Shown in pieces: positions 31,915-43,294 of a DNA stretch of 64,000 bases. A model generated the notes under the pieces. That model was not told the origin of the DNA, did not search any database, and saw nothing but the letters and a program-made list of their open reading frames with translations. How positions within the stretch are numbered: position 1 is the first letter of the stretch; every line of letters begins with the position of its first letter. Both the position numbers and the translations under genes were made by a program. Origin of the DNA: Pseudomonadales bacterium (GTDB lineage: Bacteria > Pseudomonadota > Gammaproteobacteria > Pseudomonadales > Azotimanducaceae); NCBI GenBank assembly GCA_019634925.1, contig JAHCAL010000006.1, forward strand, positions 213,519 to 277,518, given 5' to 3'.

Positions 31915-32664
31915 GTGAGTCGTTCCCAACTGGCCTTCCTGGTCTTCTGCCTGGTGCTGATCTGCGTGTCCGGCGCGCTGGTCTGGTACGTCGGACCGAC
32001 GGTGAGCGCCATCGCGTTCGATGCCGACCGGCGCAGCGCGCCGTATTTCGTCCTGCACCTGGTGCCGCAGACGCCAAAGATGGACATCGCCGCGGTCGCT
32101 GCTTACCGCACCGAGCTCGACGCGACGGTTGCCATGGAGGGCGCCCGCCCGCTCTGGTCCAGTACGCATACGCGTCGTCACGAATCACGCACCCGGGCAG
32201 GGTCCCTGCGCGGTGCCATGGAAGCCGTGGACCTGATCCGCTTCGAACACGGTGCGGACCTCGTTCACATGCTGACCGGCGAGGAGTTTCGCGCGCTGAT
32301 CGGCGGCGCCCCTTTCGAGGTCCGCCTGGCCGGATCGGCGACCCCGCCGCAGGACCTGCGCGCGGGTGAGGTCGCCGTGCTGGTGCTCTACGAGGGCGTC
32401 GGCAGTGATTACGCGAGTCCGTTCGGAGTGCCGGGCGAATCCGGCTGGCTGATCGTGCTCGACCGCTTTGGCGGCCGGGTCGCCTGGGATGCGCCGATCG
32501 AGTGGATTCGCGGCCGCGAGACCTGGAACCGGCTGCTCCTGCTGCAGTTCCCCGACACCCGTTCGGCCGGCGGCTGGCTGCGTGATCCGGCAACGCTCAC
32601 CGAGCGTGCCATCGTGAGCCGTCACATCGGCGATCTGCTGGTAATCGCTGCGTTCGCGGACTGA
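31915..32664 (+). CDS. Membrane-anchored protein, possible DUF1330-like C-terminus
   Basis: 249 residues from GTG 31915 (AAGG about 10 nt upstream). The N-terminus RSQLAFLVFCLVLICVSGALVWYVGPTV is a signal anchor. The rest is periplasmic or cytosolic, with two similar beta-rich halves: MEAVDLIRFEHGADLVHMLTGEEFRAL and NRLLLLQFPDTRSAGGWLRDPATL, a hydrophobic strand followed by a helix as in the ferredoxin-like dimeric alpha/beta-barrel (DUF1330-type). Function unknown. Convergent with the methyltransferase, overlapping by 43 bp at the 3' ends. The preceding 162 bp carry no clear element. Confidence 0.65.
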   Translation: MSRSQLAFLVFCLVLICVSGALVWYVGPTVSAIAFDADRRSAPYFVLHLVPQTPKMDIAAVAAYRTELDATVAMEGARPLWSSTHTRRHESRTRAGSLRGAMEAVDLIRFEHGADLVHMLTGEEFRALIGGAPFEVRLAGSATPPQDLRAGEVAVLVLYEGVGSDYASPFGVPGESGWLIVLDRFGGRVAWDAPIEWIRGRETWNRLLLLQFPDTRSAGGWLRDPATLTERAIVSRHIGDLLVIAAFAD

Positions 32665-33356
32665 TCCGGCGGGTCGTTCGCACCGGCGTGAAAGACACGC
32701 ACGGTGCGGAATTCGTCGAATTCCCCGAGGTTCGGGAAGGTGCGTGCCTCGAGTGTGGCGATCTGCCGGAATGCCACGTCCGGGAGCGTCGCGATGCGGG
32801 AGTCCGCCACCAGCGTCTGTGCGGCCAGCGCCCGTGCGCGGTCGAGCAGCGGCAGGTTGCTGCGGTCGTAGAGCACGTCCGCCATCAGCAGCACGTCCTG
32901 GCCCGGCGGCAGCTTGGCGAGATCGTCGACGAGGTCGACCGTGACGCCGTTCAGCACGGCATTTGCCGCGGTCGCCGCCAGCGCATCGGGATCGTTGTCG
33001 CAGGCGATCACCCGCGCAGCGCCCGCCAGCGCCGCCGCGATGGCGACCACGCCGGAGCCGGGCCCCAGGTCGACGACCCGGCGGCCCCTGACCCAGTCAG
33101 GCGTCTGCAGCAGCAGGCGTGCCAGCGCGAGCCCGCTGCCCCAGCAGAACGCCCAGTACGCGGGCTGCGCGATCACCGCGTGCATGACCTCGGCGGGCAG
33201 CGGCCCGAGTGGGAAGTCCGCGTTGATCAGACCGAGCCGAATCGCCGGGCAGCCGGGCAGGGCCTGCACCTCGATGCGGGCGTCAGGCAGCGTGCGTTGC
33301 AGGCGCGCGGCGAGGTCGCCGGTCGCGCGATGCGCCGATTGACGGGCCTCGGCCAT
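32622..33356 (-). CDS. Class I SAM-dependent methyltransferase (PrmA/ETFB-lysine type)
   Basis: 244 residues. Before the SAM motif is the sequence PAYWAFCWGSGLALARLLLQTPDWVRG; motif I is RVVDLGPGSGVVAIAAALAGAARVIACDNDPDALAATAANAVLNG (about residues 92-136), followed by VLLMADVLYDRSNLPLLDRAR. This order is typical of nicotinamide/ETFB lysine methyltransferases and relatives of PrmA, which modify proteins. Start ATG 33356 has GGAGA 7 nt upstream; in-frame ATGs at 33386 and 33413 lack a good site. Transcribed divergently from the RIO kinase. Confidence 0.82.
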   Translation of the reverse strand: MAEARQSAHRATGDLAARLQRTLPDARIEVQALPGCPAIRLGLINADFPLGPLPAEVMHAVIAQPAYWAFCWGSGLALARLLLQTPDWVRGRRVVDLGPGSGVVAIAAALAGAARVIACDNDPDALAATAANAVLNGVTVDLVDDLAKLPPGQDVLLMADVLYDRSNLPLLDRARALAAQTLVADSRIATLPDVAFRQIATLEARTFPNLGEFDEFRTVRVFHAGANDPPDQSANAAITSRSPM

Positions 33357-33491
33357 TGACGGGTCTCCGGCGAGCAGGGGGCGCATGGTGGCTTTGCCTG
33401 GCAGCCCATGCAAGCCGGGTGCCCTTCGCGGAGGTGTAGATCGATCGTGCCGAGGCTTCCGCTTCCTTCGTGAAGCTGGTCAACTGGCGCG

Positions 33492-34400
33492 ATGAAGATC
33501 CCTGCCGAACTCAAGGCCCTCATCGAAGATGGCATGATCGAGACCGTGATCCGCTCCCTGAAGAGCGGCAAGGAAGCGGCCGTGTACGTGGTGCGCGCTG
33601 GCGGCGAGCTGCGCTGCGCCAAGGTGTACAAGAACATGGCGCAGCGCAGCTTCCAGCAGCGCGCGCGCTACCAGGAGGGTCGGCAGGTGCGTGGCAGCCG
33701 GCAGGCTCGCGCCATGAACCGGCGCACCCGGTTCGGCCGGCGCGAGGAAGAGACGGCCTGGAAGAATGCCGAGGTGGACGCGCTCTACCAGCTCAGGGAA
33801 GCCGGCGTGCGCGTACCGGTTCCGCATGGCTACGCGGATGGCGTACTGATCATGGAGCTGGTGACCGATGCACAGGGGAATGCGGCGCCCGGTCTCGGCC
33901 AGGTCGAGTTGACCGAGGAACAGGCACGCGTGTGCCATCGATTCCTGATCGGGCAGATCCAGCGCATGCTGTGCGCCGGAATCATTCACGGCGACCTGTC
34001 CGAGTACAACGTGCTGGTCGGCGCGGACGGTCCGGTCATCATCGATCTGCCCCAGGCAGTCAATGCCGCAGGCAACAACAGTGCCCGAGCCATGCTGCTG
34101 CGCGATGTCGCCAACGTGACGACCACACTCGCGCGTTTCGCGCCGGACCTACTCGCGACCCGCTACGGCGAAGAGCTTTGGGCACTGTTCGAGTCGGGCA
34201 GGCTGGCCGTCGACTCGGCGCTCACCGGCGAATTCGTCGACGACACCTCCGTGGTGGATGTCGCCGAGATCCGGCAGATCATCGACCATGCGCGGGACGA
34301 GGCCGAACGGCGTCAACGCGGGCGCGAAGCAGCCGAAGGACTACGCGATCGTACGGCTGCCGAGGATGATCCGAATCCGGTGTTCGGCCCGGACGGCTGA
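33492..34400 (+). CDS. RIO-family protein kinase
   Basis: 302 residues of the RIO1 type. ATP site: ETVIRSLKSGKEAAVYVVRAGGELRCAKVYKNM (K in AKVYKN, about residue 45), with the RIO-specific flexible loop between 50 and 85. Catalytic loop IIHGDLSEYNVLVGADGPVIIDLPQAV (about 173-199) has the HGDLSEYN motif and the metal aspartate IIDLP. C-terminal DEAERRQRGREAAEGLRDRTAAEDD is charged. Bacterial RIO kinases probably phosphorylate proteins; targets are unknown. ATG 33492 has no strong Shine-Dalgarno. Confidence 0.9.
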   Translation: MKIPAELKALIEDGMIETVIRSLKSGKEAAVYVVRAGGELRCAKVYKNMAQRSFQQRARYQEGRQVRGSRQARAMNRRTRFGRREEETAWKNAEVDALYQLREAGVRVPVPHGYADGVLIMELVTDAQGNAAPGLGQVELTEEQARVCHRFLIGQIQRMLCAGIIHGDLSEYNVLVGADGPVIIDLPQAVNAAGNNSARAMLLRDVANVTTTLARFAPDLLATRYGEELWALFESGRLAVDSALTGEFVDDTSVVDVAEIRQIIDHARDEAERRQRGREAAEGLRDRTAAEDDPNPVFGPDG

Positions 34401-34592
34401 TCGGGCGATGGGGTCGCGCCGATCGCCAGTGGCTTCGAATCGAGCGAGGACGCGAGGCCTTCTCCGGTCTCGACATCGGTACGCCCTTTTGCTTTCATCT
34501 GCGCCGCGGATTTATCAGGTGCGTCCAGGGAACTCCAGCCGGCCCGGGTGGAGACCCGACGGGCGCCTTTGCAGCGTTTTGGGGGAGCCACC

Positions 34593-35731
34593 ATGCCCAT
34601 GATTCTCAACGAAGAGCAGACCATGCTCAGGGACAGCGCGCGCGAGTTCTGTGCGAGCAACGCGCCGATTGCGCAACTGCGCAAGCTCCGTGATTCCGAC
34701 AATCCGGACGCCTTCGACCGCGCGACCTGGAAAGCCATGGTCGAGCTCGGCTGGGCGGGCATCCCCTTCCCCGAGGAGTACGGCGGCCTGGCGTTCGGGT
34801 ACAAGGGGCTCGGCGTGGTCACCGAGGAAACCGGCCGGACGCTGACCGCGAGCCCGCTGTTCGCCTCGGTCTGGGTGGCTGGCACGGCGGTGAACCTGGG
34901 CGGCAGCGCCGCGCAGAAAAGCGCCTTGCTGCCGGGGATCGCCGCCGGCGAACTGCTCATGACGCTCGCGCTCGAGGAATCCCACCGCCACAACCCGTAC
35001 GGCATCGCTACCACCGCCAAGGCGGCCGGTGGCGGTTACGTGTTGAACGGCAGCAAGACCTTCGTGATCGACGGCAATTCGGCGGACAAGCTGATCGTCG
35101 TGGCGCGCACCGCCGGCAAGCCGGGTGACCGGGCCGGAATCAGCCTGTTCATCGTCGATCGCGCGGCGCCGGGCGTGACCGTGCAACGCACCAAGATGAC
35201 CGACTCGCGCAACGCTGCGAACGTGGAGCTCAAGGACGTAAAAGTCGGCGCCGACGCGCTGCTCGGCAAACTGGACCACGGTGCCGACGTTCTCGACCCG
35301 ACCCTCGACATCGCCCGCATCGGCCTCACCGCGGAAATGCTCGGCAGCCTGCAGGAGTGTTTCGACCGCACGGTGCAGTACCTGAAGGAGCGCGAGCAGT
35401 TCGGCGTCAAGATCGGCACGTTCCAGGCGCTCAAGCACCGCGCCGCGGACATGTTCTGCGAGGTGGAGCTCTCCAAGTCCTGCGTGCTCGAAGCGCTGAC
35501 CGCGCTGGACGAGGGACGTGACGCCAAGGAGATCGCCAAGCTCGCGAGCCTGGCCAAGGCGAAGGTCGGCGACACCTACCACCGCGTATCGCGCGAAGGC
35601 ATCCAGATGCACGGCGGCATCGGCATGACCGATGAATTCGACATCGGCTTCTTCATCAAGCGCGCCGCGGTGACCGAGCAGGCGTTCGGCGACGCCAACT
35701 ACCACCGCGACCGCTACGGCGTGCTCGAAGG

Positions 35732-35738
<7 letters not shown>
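34593..35738 (+). CDS. Acyl-CoA dehydrogenase family protein
   Basis: 381 residues, FAD-dependent oxidation of an acyl-CoA. Typical segments: [64 protein letters not shown], the FAD/substrate region [55 protein letters not shown] and [23 protein letters not shown]. The catalytic Glu position of straight-chain enzymes is not clearly filled, and the short form resembles subunits of heteromeric ACADs. ATG 34593 has GGGGGAG upstream. It converges on fumC with a 7-bp overlap. The 192 bp upstream hold no gene. Confidence 0.9.
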
Positions 35739-37140
<1,402 letters not shown>

Positions 37141-37144
<4 letters not shown>

Positions 37145-37623
37145 GGCCGGCGCCGGATGCCGATCACCCGGCCCGCCTGCTCGGGCCGGGGCAGGGCGGC
37201 GTGCTGGCGTTGGAGCGCCTCGATGCGGGCCTGGATGGGCGGCGGAAATGGCGCGGTGCGGCGCGTCGTCATGTCGACGTGCAGGGCCAGCTGTTCCGAG
37301 GTCGCAGCCAGGTAGCCCGACCCGGCGTGGTACATGTGCTCGAAGAAGTGCAGGCGCTTCGCGTCCTGGTCGAGTAGTTGGAAGGTCACCCGGAGCGGGT
37401 CGCCGAGCACGACTTCCTGCAGGTAGTTCACGTGGATCTCGGCGGTGAAGCAGGAGCCGCCGCCGGCCCGGACGTAGTCCACGCCGATGCCGAGCTGGTC
37501 GTAGACGTAGTCGAGCGCACGGTCGAACACCAGGTTGTAGTACGCCATGTTCATGTGGCCGTTGTAGTCGATCCAGGCCGGTTCGACGGTCTGGACCGGG
37601 CACTCGATCAGGTCTGATGACAT
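37141..37623 (-). CDS. Acyl-CoA thioesterase, 4-hydroxybenzoyl-CoA thioesterase-like (hot-dog fold)
   Basis: 160 residues. The catalytic hot-dog motif is [25 protein letters not shown] (Asp-Tyr-Asn-Gly-His, residues about 18-42), followed by [56 protein letters not shown]. Such enzymes release free acids from CoA esters. ATG 37623. It overlaps fumC by 4 bp and is probably its operon leader, an unusual pairing that may link acyl-CoA hydrolysis with fumarate metabolism. Confidence 0.88.
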
Positions 37624-37721
37624 GCGGGACTCCGTGCGAGTGTTTTCGGGCGTCGGCCGGATCTTACCTTGACCGTGTCCGGCAGAGTACGGATGATCCG
37701 TCGCATCGGGTGGGAGGAGAA

Positions 37722-39227
37722 GTGCCGTTGGTCACGCGGCCGCAGTTGACGTTCGGCGCCAAGTTCACCTATGGCTTCGGCCAGCTGGCCGAGGGTCTCA
37801 AGAACGGGGCGTTCGGGGTGTTCCTGTTCTTCTACTACGTGCAGGTGCTCGGCCTGTCCGGCTCGCTCGCGGGGCTCGCGGTCGGCATCGCGCTCATGAT
37901 CGACGCCATCACCGATCCGCTGGCCGGCTCGATTTCCGACAACTGGCGGTCGCGGCTCGGCCGCCGGCATCCGTTCATGTTCGCGTCGGTCGGACCGATG
38001 GCGCTCGGCTTCTTCCTGCTGTTCTCGCCGCCCGCGCTCGGCGAGTTCGGCCTGTTCCTGTGGCTGCTCACCTTTGCCGTGTTCACCCGCGTGGCGATGA
38101 CGCTCTATCACGTCCCGCACATCGCGCTCGGCGCCGAGCTCTCCGAGGATTTTTCCGAGCGGACCACCGTGGTCGCCTACCGCCAGTTCTTCAGTACGTT
38201 CGGCGGCCTCATGTCCTACGGCATCGGCTTCGGGCTGTTCTTCTACGCCTCGCCGGACGTACCGCACGGCCAGTTCCGGGTCGAGGCGTACAGCCCGTTC
38301 GCCATGGCGCTCGCCGCGCTGATGGTCGTTTCGGTCCTCGGTTCGGCGTGGGGTACCCGGGGCCGCATCCCGTTCCTGCCGCAGCCGGTGGGTACCCCGG
38401 TCCGCGTGTCGCCGTTGGGTTCGCTGGTGCGCATGCTCGCGGAGACCCGCGAGGCGCTCGCCAACCGCTCGTTCGCGTGGCTGTTCGTCGGCGTGCTGGT
38501 GGTCTACATGATGGTCGGCGTCGACGGCGCGCTGAACCTGCACATGAACACCTATTTCTGGGAACTCTCGAGCCGCGACAACATCGCGTTCTTCGCTGCC
38601 TACCCGGTCGGCATCATGTTCGGCGCCCTGTTCGCGCGGCGGCTGAACGAGATCTTCGACAAGAAGCCCTCCATCGTGGTCGGTACCGGCTGGTGGGCGG
38701 CCTGCCAGATCCTGCCGGTAGTGCTGCGCCTGCTCGGATTTTTCCCGGAGAACGGCACGTCCGAACTGCTCTGGACGCTGGTGTTCTTCAAGTTCATCCA
38801 GGGCGTCGGCGTGGTGCAGGCGCTGGTGACATTCGGGTCCATGGTGGCCGACATCGTCGACGAGCATGAACTCACGACCGGCAAGCGCCAGGAAGGCGTG
38901 TTCTTCGCGTCGGTCTCGTTCTCCGGCAAGTTCACCACCGGCATCGGCAGCGTGGTGGCCGGCTTCGCCCTCGACCTGATCGACTGGCCACGCGGCGCGG
39001 CGATCCAGACCGCCGCGGACGTCCCGGTCGAGACGCTCACCTGGCTCGGCCTCATCTACGGTCCGATCGTGTCCGGTTTCGCGGTGGTGAGCGTCTGGTG
39101 CTATTCGCGCCACCGGCTCGATCGGCGCCGCCACGCCGAGATCGTGCTCGCACTGCGCGCCCGCCGGGGCGCGCAGGCGGCGTCCGGCGCGGCTGCGGTA
39201 CCCGCGGCGGGCTCGACCGCAGCCTGA
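37722..39227 (+). CDS. GPH/MelB-like MFS symporter
   Basis: 501 residues with 12 predicted membrane helices. Features of the glycoside-pentoside-hexuronide symporter group: QLTFGAKFTYGFGQLAEGLKNGAFGVFLFFYYVQVLGLSG at the start, the loop DAITDPLAGSISDNWRSRLGRRHPFMF between helices 2 and 3, and LGAELSEDFSERTTVVAYRQFFSTFGG. Substrate sugar, glycoside or organic solute unknown. Start GTG 37722 has GGAGGA 5 nt upstream, and there is no ATG in a suitable position. The tail GAQAASGAAAVPAAGSTAA is low complexity. Located 34 bp before the next TPP gene. Confidence 0.86.
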   Translation: MPLVTRPQLTFGAKFTYGFGQLAEGLKNGAFGVFLFFYYVQVLGLSGSLAGLAVGIALMIDAITDPLAGSISDNWRSRLGRRHPFMFASVGPMALGFFLLFSPPALGEFGLFLWLLTFAVFTRVAMTLYHVPHIALGAELSEDFSERTTVVAYRQFFSTFGGLMSYGIGFGLFFYASPDVPHGQFRVEAYSPFAMALAALMVVSVLGSAWGTRGRIPFLPQPVGTPVRVSPLGSLVRMLAETREALANRSFAWLFVGVLVVYMMVGVDGALNLHMNTYFWELSSRDNIAFFAAYPVGIMFGALFARRLNEIFDKKPSIVVGTGWWAACQILPVVLRLLGFFPENGTSELLWTLVFFKFIQGVGVVQALVTFGSMVADIVDEHELTTGKRQEGVFFASVSFSGKFTTGIGSVVAGFALDLIDWPRGAAIQTAADVPVETLTWLGLIYGPIVSGFAVVSVWCYSRHRLDRRRHAEIVLALRARRGAQAASGAAAVPAAGSTAA

Positions 39228-39261
39228 ATCCTGTCCGTCTTTCCAGCTGGAGTCCTTGATC

Positions 39262-40809
39262 ATGAATGGCGCGGAAGCCCTGATCCGAAGTCTCGTCAAT
39301 GCCGGTGTCGACACCTGTTTCGCGAATCCCGGCACTTCTGAAATGCACCTCGTCCAGGCCATCGATGGCGTGCCGGCCATGCACCCGGTGCTCTGCCTGT
39401 TCGAGGGGGTCTGCACCGGGGCGGCCGACGGCTACGCGCGCATGCGCGGTACGCCGGCCGCCACGCTGCTGCACCTCGGAGCCGGCCTCGCCAACGGGGT
39501 CGCCAACCTGCACAACGCGCGCCGGGCGGCCACGCCGATCGTCAATCTGGTCGGCGACCATGGCATCCATCACGTGCCGTACGACGCGCCGCTGACTGCC
39601 GACATCGAGGGTATCGCCGCGCCGGTGTCTGCCTGGGTGCGCACCGCTCGCACGGCCGAGGGCCTCGCCGGGGATGGGCTCGATGCGGTCATCGCGGCGC
39701 TGACGCCGCGACCTGACCCGGCCGGCAACATCGCGACGCTCATCATCCCGGCGGACTGCGCCTGGGGCGAGAGCCGTCCCGGCATCGCGCGACCGCTGCC
39801 GGCGCGCCGGCAGCCCTGCGATCCGGCGGCGATTCCGGCCGCGGCAGCCGGCCTCGGCCCGCACAGCGTGCTGCTGCTCGACGGTAACGCGCTTTCCGCC
39901 GCCGGGCTCGCGGCGGCCGGGCGGATCGCCGCGCACACCGGGTGTCGCGTGTTCACCGTCACCTTCCCTGCGCGGGTCGAGTGCGGGCCTGGTGTCTATC
40001 CCGCCGCGCGGTTGCCGTATTTCCCGGAACAGATCATCGAAATCCTGGGCGGAGTGAAACAGCTCGTGCTGGTCGGTGCGGAACCACCGGTCAGTTTCTT
40101 CGCCTACCGGCAACTGCCGAGCTACCTGGTGCCCGACGGCTGCACGGTGGTGCGGCTGAATCACCGTCACGAGGACGGCGCCGGTGCGCTGTCGGCGCTT
40201 GCCGCCGAGGTCGGCGCCATCGCCGCCGCCCCCGATACGTCGGCGCCCCGGCCGGCCCTGCCCAACGGCCCGCTCAATACCCGCAGCGTGAGCCAGATCA
40301 TGGCGGCGCTGGCGCCGGACGACAGCATCGTGGCGACCGATTCCGGCGGTGGCGGTGCTGCCTATCCGGTCATGCAGCGCTCGGTGCGCGCCACGTTCCT
40401 GAGCCTCACCGGTGGCTCGATCGGGCAAGGCGGTCCGGTCGCGGTGGGCGCCGCACTCGCGTGTCCGGACCGGCAGACGTTCGCGCTGCTCGGTGACGGC
40501 GGTGCCATGTACACCAACCAGTTCCTGTGGACCGCTGCGCGCGAGGGGCTGAACCTCATCACCGTGATCTTCAGCAACCGCAGCTACGGCATCCTCGACG
40601 TGGAGTACCGCCGGCTCGGCATCAACGACGTCGGGGCACGGGCGGCGAGCCTGTTCGACCTGTCGCGTCCGGATCTCGACTGGGTGGCGCTCGCCGCGGC
40701 CCAGGGGGTGCCCGGACGGCGTGCGGAGACCTGCGAGGCGTTTGCGGCGGCGCTGCGCGATGCGCTGGCCGCGGGCGGTCCCCACCTGATCGAGGCGCGC
40801 GTCGCCTGA
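39262..40809 (+). CDS. Thiamine-diphosphate-dependent enzyme, acetolactate synthase/benzoylformate decarboxylase-like
   Basis: 515 residues, second ThDP enzyme of the window. Pyr domain: ANPGTSEMHLVQAID, catalytic Glu in LCLFEGVCTGAADGYARMRG; PP domain: GDGGAMYTNQFLWTAAREGLNLITVIFSNRSYGILDVEYRRLG (about residues 413-455) with the GDG...N metal motif. The VGDHGIHHVPYDAPLTADIEGIA segment, with two adjacent His, resembles the active site of benzoylformate decarboxylase-like enzymes. Substrate a 2-oxo acid, not defined. ATG 39262 (TTG at 39256 is in frame); GGAG is about 9 nt upstream. No small subunit partner. Confidence 0.88.
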   Translation: MNGAEALIRSLVNAGVDTCFANPGTSEMHLVQAIDGVPAMHPVLCLFEGVCTGAADGYARMRGTPAATLLHLGAGLANGVANLHNARRAATPIVNLVGDHGIHHVPYDAPLTADIEGIAAPVSAWVRTARTAEGLAGDGLDAVIAALTPRPDPAGNIATLIIPADCAWGESRPGIARPLPARRQPCDPAAIPAAAAGLGPHSVLLLDGNALSAAGLAAAGRIAAHTGCRVFTVTFPARVECGPGVYPAARLPYFPEQIIEILGGVKQLVLVGAEPPVSFFAYRQLPSYLVPDGCTVVRLNHRHEDGAGALSALAAEVGAIAAAPDTSAPRPALPNGPLNTRSVSQIMAALAPDDSIVATDSGGGGAAYPVMQRSVRATFLSLTGGSIGQGGPVAVGAALACPDRQTFALLGDGGAMYTNQFLWTAAREGLNLITVIFSNRSYGILDVEYRRLGINDVGARAASLFDLSRPDLDWVALAAAQGVPGRRAETCEAFAAALRDALAAGGPHLIEARVA

Positions 40810-40821
40810 CGCGCGCCTCCG

Positions 40822-41913
40822 TCAGAGGCAGGTGCCGGGCAGGCTCGCGATCCAGTCCTCGAGCAGCGCGACCGCGTCGGTGTGCACCAGCGTGCGGCCG
40901 AGCTCGGGCATGCGCATGGCCGGGTCGCTGGTGCGCATCCGGAAGGTGAGGATGGATGCGTCCGGCCGGCCGGGCAGAATGGAGAAGTGGTGTCCGCCGG
41001 AGCCGCGCCCCGCGGCGATCGGGCGTTTGCAGACACCGAGCTGGCGCAGGTCGGTCGTTGCGGCATCGAGAAACAATCCCGAGGTGGCCGCCGGTCCGTG
41101 CGGGCGGTGGCAGTGCCCGCAGTTGATGTCGAGATAGGCCCGCGCACGTTCGGCGAGCGGCGTGGCCGGGTCGCGCCAGTCGGCCGTGGCGGGCACCGCA
41201 TCCGGCAGTCCGTCGAGCAGTCCGTCGGCGGCCCACACGACGAGCTGGCCGGTCGTGGCGCCCGGGTAGGCGCGATTCAGGTGGCGGGCCTGCAACCCGA
41301 TCGGCTCGAGCGCGCCGCTCGCGTGGTCGGTAGCGTGGCAGCCCGCGCACTCGTTGCGCGACGGCACCACGTAGGCCAGGTCGACCGTCGTGCCGTCCAC
41401 TGCCAGCGGTAGCCGCGCCAAGGCGCCGGTGACGCGCAGGTACGCGTCGTCGCCGTCCCAGACGTAGGGCAGGGCATCCCAGCCGTCCGCCTGGCGGACC
41501 AGGAGCCGCGTTTCGAGTACCCGATGCCGGTCGACGCGCAGCTCGGCAGGATCGCCGCTCCAGCCCTCTGCGGCCACCGCGTGGCCCTTCTGCACCGGAT
41601 AGAAGAACGTCTTCGAGACGATGCTCCCCACCGGCAGCTCGAGCGGGCCGTCGGGTCGGAAACCGATCCTGCTGCCGGGTGGGACGTACAGCGTGCGCAG
41701 CTTCAGCGCGTAGTCGGAGAACAGTGCGGCGCGGATCTCGTACGGCCGGCTGCCGGCCCCGGGCAGGTACCGATCGCCAGCGCGCACCAGGATGCCCCAG
41801 TCGCTCAGGCGCGCGGGGTACGCCTCGCGTGGGTGAAAGCGCACCTCGGGTGCCGGCGGCGCCACGCTGCAGGCGATCGCCGCGAGCAGGATCAAGGCGG
41901 CACGCCAGCGCAA
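40822..41913 (-). CDS. SO2930-family diheme c-type cytochrome
   Basis: 363 residues, exported. Two haem-binding sites: NECAGCHATDH and NCGHCHRPHG, in a domain also containing FHPREAYPARLSDWGILV, KTFFYPVQKGHAVAAEG and YVWDGDDAYLRVTG. The layout is that of the SO2930 cytochromes, which sit next to a beta-helix protein, as here. Start TTG 41913 is chosen: GAGG lies 7 nt upstream, and the product begins with a short signal sequence, RWRAALILLAAIAC, whose Cys could be lipidated. The gene starts 9 bp after the beta-helix stop. Precise electron-transfer role unknown. Confidence 0.85.
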   Translation of the reverse strand: MRWRAALILLAAIACSVAPPAPEVRFHPREAYPARLSDWGILVRAGDRYLPGAGSRPYEIRAALFSDYALKLRTLYVPPGSRIGFRPDGPLELPVGSIVSKTFFYPVQKGHAVAAEGWSGDPAELRVDRHRVLETRLLVRQADGWDALPYVWDGDDAYLRVTGALARLPLAVDGTTVDLAYVVPSRNECAGCHATDHASGALEPIGLQARHLNRAYPGATTGQLVVWAADGLLDGLPDAVPATADWRDPATPLAERARAYLDINCGHCHRPHGPAATSGLFLDAATTDLRQLGVCKRPIAAGRGSGGHHFSILPGRPDASILTFRMRTSDPAMRMPELGRTLVHTDAVALLEDWIASLPGTCL

Positions 41914-41921
41914 GGCGCGCC

Positions 41922-43148
<1,227 letters not shown>

Positions 43149-43294
43149 AGTGATCCCCCCATTGCGTGGTGGGCGGATTCTAGCGCGCGTCCGCAAGGCG
43201 CGCCTATGCGGGCCGCCCATGCGGGCCGCCGACGCGTACGCCGGACGCGTTGCCCCGCACTAGAATGGGCGCCCGACCGCGTGAGAGCGCTCCC